A DNA stretch of 64,000 bases from the NCBI GenBank assembly GCA_030727405.1, contig JANRBR010000028.1, positions 71,442-135,441 of the forward strand, in the 5' to 3' direction. The stretch is from Crocinitomicaceae bacterium. GTDB taxonomy: Bacteria > Bacteroidota > Bacteroidia > Flavobacteriales_D > Crocinitomicaceae. The notes under the pieces are model-generated. The model was not told where the DNA came from, searched no databases, and saw only the letters and a list, made by a program, of their open reading frames with translations. The translations under genes and the position numbers were made by a program. Positions 58,408 to 64,000 of the stretch are shown here, piece after piece; positions within the stretch are counted from its first letter, which is position 1; every line of letters begins with the position of its first letter.

Positions 58408-60447
58408 TTATTTTTTGAAGGCGTTTATGCCTTTTGTCAAAAACGCTTTATAGGAATTAATTTCAGGCGTATATCCGATGGCTTCGGTAAGGTCATTTCC
58501 TTCATGATCAACCACTACATATAGCGGTTGTTGGAAGCTACCGTATTTTTCCATCTCTAAATCGGCCCATTTATTTCCAACGGTTTTAATTTTACCACTT
58601 AGTTTGGAAACGCGTACTTCACTTGCTGGTAATGGAGTGCGGTCATCAACGTACAATGAAACGATTACAAATTGCTTTTGTAACAGTGGACGAATTTCGT
58701 CATTGGTCCAAACGGTTGATTCTGTTTTTCGACAGTTTTGACAAGCATATCCAGTAAAATCTAATAAGATTGGTAAGTTCTTTTTCTTTGCATATTCTTG
58801 TCCAATGGCCAAATCATGGAACACCAAGATGGATCCATCTCCTACAGGATGCATGTCAGCTGCGTATTGAACTGAAATTGAATCAGAATCGAGTCCTGTT
58901 TCTAATCCACCGTTCACCCAACGGAAGTTGTCTTCTGAATGTGTTCTCGGCGGTGCGATTCCGTCGATTAGTGTTAATGGAGCACCAAACATTCCAGTAA
59001 ATAAATAAACAGAGAATGTCAATGCAATTAAGGCAAACATAAATCTGGGAACACCCAGTTTTTCCATAGGTGAATCATGCGAAAAGCGCAATTTACCCAG
59101 TAGGTAAAGTCCCATAGTAAGGAATAAGACAAACCAAATGGCTACGAACCACTCGCGTGTCAATAGGTTCCAGTGGTATGCTAAATCTACGGAGGACAAG
59201 AATTTTAATGCCAATGCTAATTCGGCTAAACCAAGAACAACCTTCACTGAATTTAACCAACCACCTGATTGCGGCAAGGAGTTCAACCATCCTGGGAATA
59301 TGGCGAAAACCGTAAATGGTATCGCTAACGCAAGGGAGAATCCCGTCATTCCAATTGCTGGTGTCAAGTAGGAACCGGAAGTGGATGCTTCTACTAACAA
59401 GGTTCCAATGATTGGACCTGTACATGAGAAAGAAACCAATCCCAAGGTAAATGCCATGAAGAAAATCCCAATATATCCGCCTCGGTCAGCTTGTTTATCC
59501 ATTTTATTTACCCATGAATTCGGCAACTGAATTTCGAATGCTCCAAGGAACGAGAAAGCAAATAAAACGAATATGGCAAAGAAAATGAGGTTCATCCAGA
59601 TGTTAGTCGATAATTCATTCAAACCTAAGGGCCCCATTGCTGCGGTAAAGATCAATCCAAACGCAACATAGATTAACACAATGGATGCTCCGTAAACCAA
59701 GGCTTTAAAGATGCCTTCCTTGCGGGATTTAGATTGCCTTGTAAAGAACGTTACGGTCATTGGAATCATTGGGAACATACAAGGAGTTACCAATGCAACT
59801 AGTCCAGCGAGGAAACCAGCGATGAAGATCACTAAATTAGAGTCCTTCTCTTTTTTCTTTTGGTTGTTTGTTTTACTTGGTTCCATTTGTGTTTTAGCAC
59901 CAGATGTTTTGCCTCCATCTTTAGCGGTAACTTCGCTTGTGTCGCCTTCAACAATCGTTGCATTTTCATTTGGAACGAAACCACTTAATTTCACTTTTCC
60001 TTCCGTGTCAAAAGGACCAACACAACCATCGGCATTGCATAATTGGAAAAAATTAATCTCAAAATTTAAGGTAAATTCATCTTTAGTCAGTACTTCAATT
60101 TGCTGTTTGAAAGTGGCATTTTTCTCAAAATAATACGATGTACCTAAGTCATCCACGTGTTTAATGGGTTTTCCTAGATCAAAAGGCTTTCCAATTAATT
60201 TGTAATTAGGCGATTTCTTCAGGTTGAATTCGGGAACCAAACCTGTTCCATCTGCATCCGCAGGATTGTGCTTCAACGAGAAAATATGGAATCCTGGTAC
60301 GATGGAGCCTTTAAACACAATGTTTGCGTGCGATTCGTCTATTTTTTCCACGGAATAGTTCCACTTGATGTATTCATTCATCATTCCTTGTCCATGTACA
60401 AATGACAAACTGAAAAGGAAGCTGAAAAAGAAAAATAGGTTCTTCAT
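58408..60447 (-). CDS. Thiol:disulfide interchange protein DsbD-like (N-terminal domain, TM electron carrier, C-terminal thioredoxin)
   Basis: LVALVTPCMFPMIPMTVTFFT; SFSCTGPIIGTLLVE; C-terminal LPILLDFTGYACQNCRKTESTVW. Confidence 0.93.
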   Translation of the reverse strand: MKNLFFFFSFLFSLSFVHGQGMMNEYIKWNYSVEKIDESHANIVFKGSIVPGFHIFSLKHNPADADGTGLVPEFNLKKSPNYKLIGKPFDLGKPIKHVDDLGTSYYFEKNATFKQQIEVLTKDEFTLNFEINFFQLCNADGCVGPFDTEGKVKLSGFVPNENATIVEGDTSEVTAKDGGKTSGAKTQMEPSKTNNQKKKEKDSNLVIFIAGFLAGLVALVTPCMFPMIPMTVTFFTRQSKSRKEGIFKALVYGASIVLIYVAFGLIFTAAMGPLGLNELSTNIWMNLIFFAIFVLFAFSFLGAFEIQLPNSWVNKMDKQADRGGYIGIFFMAFTLGLVSFSCTGPIIGTLLVEASTSGSYLTPAIGMTGFSLALAIPFTVFAIFPGWLNSLPQSGGWLNSVKVVLGLAELALALKFLSSVDLAYHWNLLTREWFVAIWFVLFLTMGLYLLGKLRFSHDSPMEKLGVPRFMFALIALTFSVYLFTGMFGAPLTLIDGIAPPRTHSEDNFRWVNGGLETGLDSDSISVQYAADMHPVGDGSILVFHDLAIGQEYAKKKNLPILLDFTGYACQNCRKTESTVWTNDEIRPLLQKQFVIVSLYVDDRTPLPASEVRVSKLSGKIKTVGNKWADLEMEKYGSFQQPLYVVVDHEGNDLTEAIGYTPEINSYKAFLTKGINAFKK

Positions 60448-60448
60448 A

Positions 60449-60886
60449 TTAATTGATTTCTAAGGTGAAAGGTACAGAAATAGGAGGGAGGCATTTGGTG
60501 TCGTCGCAAATCATGTATTGCATTTCACCCTTTAATGTCCCTGGTTTTTTTACAGTGATTTGTTGTTCGGCTGCATACTGCGACTCAAATAAATAAACAG
60601 TTGATTCAAAGTTTTTATCGAAAATCTCGTGTGGAACAGTTCCTTCAACGGCCTCACCGACGATTTTATAGTTTTTGGATGCTTCAATCAACATTTTCGT
60701 GGGGATTGGACCCGCATTTTCGTCCGTTTTTTGAGAATACAAATGCCATCCTGGTTCAATTTGACCAGTTGCAATTACGGCACTCGATTTTGAATTGTAT
60801 TGGAATGTCCATTTGACATGATTTTGAGCATACATCACGGATGTAAAGGACATCAATAGCACTAAAAGGAGGCTTTTCATTTTCAT
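60449..60886 (-). CDS. DsbD N-terminal-domain-like secreted protein
   Basis: Signal peptide; VKWTFQYNSKSSAVIATGQIEPGWHLYSQK resembles the N-terminus of the adjacent DsbD; CDDTKCLPP. Confidence 0.8.
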   Translation of the reverse strand: MKMKSLLLVLLMSFTSVMYAQNHVKWTFQYNSKSSAVIATGQIEPGWHLYSQKTDENAGPIPTKMLIEASKNYKIVGEAVEGTVPHEIFDKNFESTVYLFESQYAAEQQITVKKPGTLKGEMQYMICDDTKCLPPISVPFTLEIN

Positions 60887-60954
60887 TGGATGAGTTCTAA
60901 GGTTTCGAAATTACAAAACTTTCAGGACATATGCGCGTAACATAAGTTACTGAA

Positions 60955-61968
60955 TTACCAGTCTAATCGAGCTTGTGCACTAATTGACTGGTCGGCGCGA
61001 ATACCTTGTTCAAAGAGAAATTTACCTGCCATGGCAATCATCGCAGCATTATCCGTGCAGTAGGAGAATTTGGGAATGGAAACCTTCCATCCGTGTTCCA
61101 TTTTGGCACTTAATCGCTTGCGAAGTTCACTGTTTGCGGAAACACCGCCAGCAATGACCACGCAATTTATACCTGTTTCTTTGACAGCCTTTTCTATCTT
61201 CTCCATCAAAATACTTACGATGCTATTTTGGATCGATGCGCAAAGGTCATTCAAATGTGTTGATTTAAATTGCTCGTCCAATTTCACTTGATCGCGAATG
61301 GTATATAAAATCGAGGTTTTAAGTCCGCTGAAACTAAAGTTCAATCCTTCGATGCGTGGTTTGGAAAATTGAAACGCTTGCGCATTACCAAGTTGAGCGT
61401 ATTTGTCGATTAATGGTCCTCCTGGATAAGGAAGATCGAGCATTTTTGCCGCTTTGTCAAACGCTTCTCCTGCGGCATCATCTATCGTGTTCCCCAATAC
61501 GACCATTTCTAGAGGATTTTCAACGCGTACAATTTGTGTATGCCCACCTGAAACGGTTAAGCATAAGAATGGAAAACTTGGTTTTGTTTCACTTGCGTCC
61601 TCAATAAAATGCGCTAAAATATGCGCTTTCATGTGATGAACGGGAACCAATGGTTTGCCTGTTGCAAGTGCTAATGCTTTTGCGAAAGATGTTCCAATAG
61701 TCAGTGAACCAAGGAGTCCAGGTCCTTGTGTAAAGGCAATGGCATCAATGTCTTTTAACGTTAATCCAGCATTCGAAAGAGCGGTTGAAACAACTGGCAC
61801 GATGTTTTCTTGATGTGCCCGTGATGCAAGTTCTGGTACAACGCCGCCAAATTGTTCGTGAACAGCTTGACCGGCAATGATGTTGGACAAAATTTGATTG
61901 CCTTTTAGGATTGCTGCAGAAGTATCATCACAAGAAGATTCAATACCTAGGATAATCGTGTCTTTCAC
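60955..61968 (-). CDS. tsaD: tRNA N6-adenosine threonylcarbamoyltransferase
   Basis: ILGIESSCDDTSAAI; ELASRAHQENIVPVV; HHMKAHILAHF; VSGGHTQIV. Confidence 0.96.
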   Translation of the reverse strand: MKDTIILGIESSCDDTSAAILKGNQILSNIIAGQAVHEQFGGVVPELASRAHQENIVPVVSTALSNAGLTLKDIDAIAFTQGPGLLGSLTIGTSFAKALALATGKPLVPVHHMKAHILAHFIEDASETKPSFPFLCLTVSGGHTQIVRVENPLEMVVLGNTIDDAAGEAFDKAAKMLDLPYPGGPLIDKYAQLGNAQAFQFSKPRIEGLNFSFSGLKTSILYTIRDQVKLDEQFKSTHLNDLCASIQNSIVSILMEKIEKAVKETGINCVVIAGGVSANSELRKRLSAKMEHGWKVSIPKFSYCTDNAAMIAMAGKFLFEQGIRADQSISAQARLDW

Positions 61969-61998
61969 TGCTAAAAGATTATTAAATTTGTAAAGCTA

Positions 61999-64000
61999 AT
62001 GGCAAAGGTACTTAAATTCTTGGGTCGCATCATCAGTATTGCATTTGAATGGCTTTTGCTGTTGGTGTTACTCCTTGCCTTTGTTGTTCGTTTCCCAAGT
62101 GTGCAATCTTTTTTCGCTCGTCAAGCCACCGCTTTTTTGTCATCAGAATTGAATACTACGGTTAAAGTAGATCAACTAGAAATTGTATCCCTAGATAAAA
62201 TCGCCTTGAAAGGGTTGATGATCAAGGACTTGGATAAGGACACTTTAATTGCGGTAGATGAACTTGTTGTCCGTTTTGACGAATTGAAAATTTTCAAAAA
62301 TGAATTTATTGTCAAGGATGTTCTTCTGAAAAAGGGAAACTTGAACATTCAAAGACATAAGAAAACGGGTGCCTACAATTATGCCTTTTTGCAAGATTAT
62401 TTTGGTGGATCAGAAAAATCAACAGTAAAGACAAAGCCCATCAAATTAGACTTGAAACGCATCTCCATGCGTGATTTTCACATTAAATACGATGACCGTC
62501 GCAAATATACCTTGCCTTATGGGGTGGATTATGACCACCTTGATTTGAAAAATGTACAACTTTTAGCAACGAAATTTAAAATCCGCGGAAACGACGTCGC
62601 ATTTCATTTGAATAAGCTAGAGTTTAAAGAGCGTGCGGGTATAAAAATCGATCACATATCTGCGTATGTATCCATTTTCAACAAAGGATTACACTTGCGA
62701 AAATTTAACGTTCGAACAGCCAAATCCAATATCTATTTCCCTAAATTTAATTTCAATTTTAAGAATTGGGAAGCATTTGATTCCTTCGATGATGAGGTAT
62801 ATTTTGATGCCTTCTTGGCACCAAGTAAGGTCGATTTATCCGATATCAGTTATTTTGCACCGGAAATGAAAGGGATGAAAGACCGTGTAGCATTGTCAGG
62901 GGTCATTACTGAACGATTAAGAAACTTAACCATCAATGATTTTTACTTGCGTTTCGGTCAACATTCTTTTCTTCGAGGAAACCTTGTATTGCCGGATTTT
63001 CGTTTGGGGGATAAAGGCAAATTAAAAGAGTTCATTCACGATGCCCACATTTCGGTCAATGATGTTGCTCATTTGAACATGCCTGAGGGTGTTTCTTCCA
63101 TTGATTTAGGTAAGACGGTTCGATTACTGGAATACGCGAAAATCGATCAATTGAAAATAGATGGGGACTTAAGACAATTCCAAGTTCGCTTGCAACGTGC
63201 AAAAACGGCAATAGGGACGGTTGGATTAAAAACCCCAATGAGAATGGAATTCATTACCAATGGGGTAGCGATTAGTCCGATCATGAAAGATTCCTCCTTC
63301 ATGGAAATCCAGTCCTTGGATGTTGCAAAATTATCCAATCAAGCTGATTTAGGATTGGCAACTGGACAAGTTCGTTTCAGTGGAACGTTTACAAATGATG
63401 GGAACTATGAACTGAAGGATATTTCTGCTGCCTTGAGTCGATTTGATTACTTGGGTTACGCTTACTCAAACATTCGATTGTCCGAAGGTCAAATTGCAAA
63501 GGAGCAATTCATTTCAAAAATTCAAATCAAAGACCCTAACCTGGATTTGGATTATGCTGGTTCGATATCCTTGAATAAAGTTCCTAATTACACAATGGAC
63601 TTGAAGGTTTACTCCAGTGATTTAACCAAATTAAACATCACAGAAAGTCCGGGGGCTCGATTTAATGCCAATGTAACAGCGGCATTAACGGGAAGTGATT
63701 TTCAAAATTTGAATGGGAAGCTTGAATCCAATAACCTCCGCTATGAAGAGGGAGGAAAAGAAGTTTCGCTCGATTTCATGAATGTGGTATTTGATCGAAA
63801 AAAACAATCGGATTTCATCAACATTCAAAGTTCTTCCTTAAATGCTACAGTTCAAGGTAAAATCGACTACGAACATGTTTTAGACGATTTTACGCAAAAT
63901 TTATCCTTGGTCTTCCCATCCCTGATTCAGACGAAAAAAGCAAGAAATAAGGAGGAAGGACAAAGTGACTTTTCCTATCGTTTTCAGGTGAGTAGAATCA
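61999..64000 (+). CDS. TamB-like translocation/assembly module protein (AsmA-like; 3' end beyond window)
   Basis: ATG at 61999, open to window end: MAKVLKFLGRIISIAFEWLLLLVLLLAFVVRFPSVQSFFARQATAFLSSELNTTVKVDQLEIVSLDKIALKGLMIKD; absent from the ORF track because it is open-ended. Confidence 0.82.
   Translation, partial: MAKVLKFLGRIISIAFEWLLLLVLLLAFVVRFPSVQSFFARQATAFLSSELNTTVKVDQLEIVSLDKIALKGLMIKDLDKDTLIAVDELVVRFDELKIFKNEFIVKDVLLKKGNLNIQRHKKTGAYNYAFLQDYFGGSEKSTVKTKPIKLDLKRISMRDFHIKYDDRRKYTLPYGVDYDHLDLKNVQLLATKFKIRGNDVAFHLNKLEFKERAGIKIDHISAYVSIFNKGLHLRKFNVRTAKSNIYFPKFNFNFKNWEAFDSFDDEVYFDAFLAPSKVDLSDISYFAPEMKGMKDRVALSGVITERLRNLTINDFYLRFGQHSFLRGNLVLPDFRLGDKGKLKEFIHDAHISVNDVAHLNMPEGVSSIDLGKTVRLLEYAKIDQLKIDGDLRQFQVRLQRAKTAIGTVGLKTPMRMEFITNGVAISPIMKDSSFMEIQSLDVAKLSNQADLGLATGQVRFSGTFTNDGNYELKDISAALSRFDYLGYAYSNIRLSEGQIAKEQFISKIQIKDPNLDLDYAGSISLNKVPNYTMDLKVYSSDLTKLNITESPGARFNANVTAALTGSDFQNLNGKLESNNLRYEEGGKEVSLDFMNVVFDRKKQSDFINIQSSSLNATVQGKIDYEHVLDDFTQNLSLVFPSLIQTKKARNKEEGQSDFSYRFQVSRI

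Noticed and set aside
59711-60133. 140-aa ORF antisense to dsbD
   Set aside because: Lies wholly within the well-supported DsbD gene on the other strand; no independent start or domain evidence.
62666-62869. 67-aa ORF within the right-edge region
   Set aside because: Out-of-frame with the long TamB-like ORF that spans 61999-64000.

Overview
This 64 kb window is mostly gene-dense chromosomal core from a Bacteroidota member. It looks like Flavobacteriales, on the basis of GldD/GldE, T9SS-type C-termini, the DUF4249-like lipoprotein and TAnnTTTG-type promoters. I recognise about 56 genes on both strands, including a partial clpP at the left edge and a partial tamB-like gene at the right edge, plus one tRNA-Leu(TAG). 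There are several strong Rho-independent terminators. I found no CRISPR array, insertion sequence, prophage or rRNA. Named housekeeping genes include topA, ssb, gldE, gldD, folK, miaB, secG, groES, groEL, dusB, tig, prfA, pyrF, gltX, folB, dpp4, gltA, ftsK, argS, topB, dsbD and tsaD. The most interesting region is a tightly packed six-gene minus-strand run (about 34.2-42.9 kb). It encodes a T9SS lamin-tail protein, a TonB-dependent receptor, a T9SS endonuclease I, a two-gene split 5'-nucleotidase and a DUF4249-like lipoprotein. Together they look like an extracellular DNA/nucleotide (phosphate/nucleoside) scavenging system. Other points of interest are a tandem of uncharacterised envelope proteins (15.1-19.0 kb), a patatin-beta-barrel fusion, an untracked 46-aa lipoprotein, candidate leaderless genes, a CGNC thioredoxin and overlapping convergent gene pairs. 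All functional calls come from reading the translations; no database search was run.
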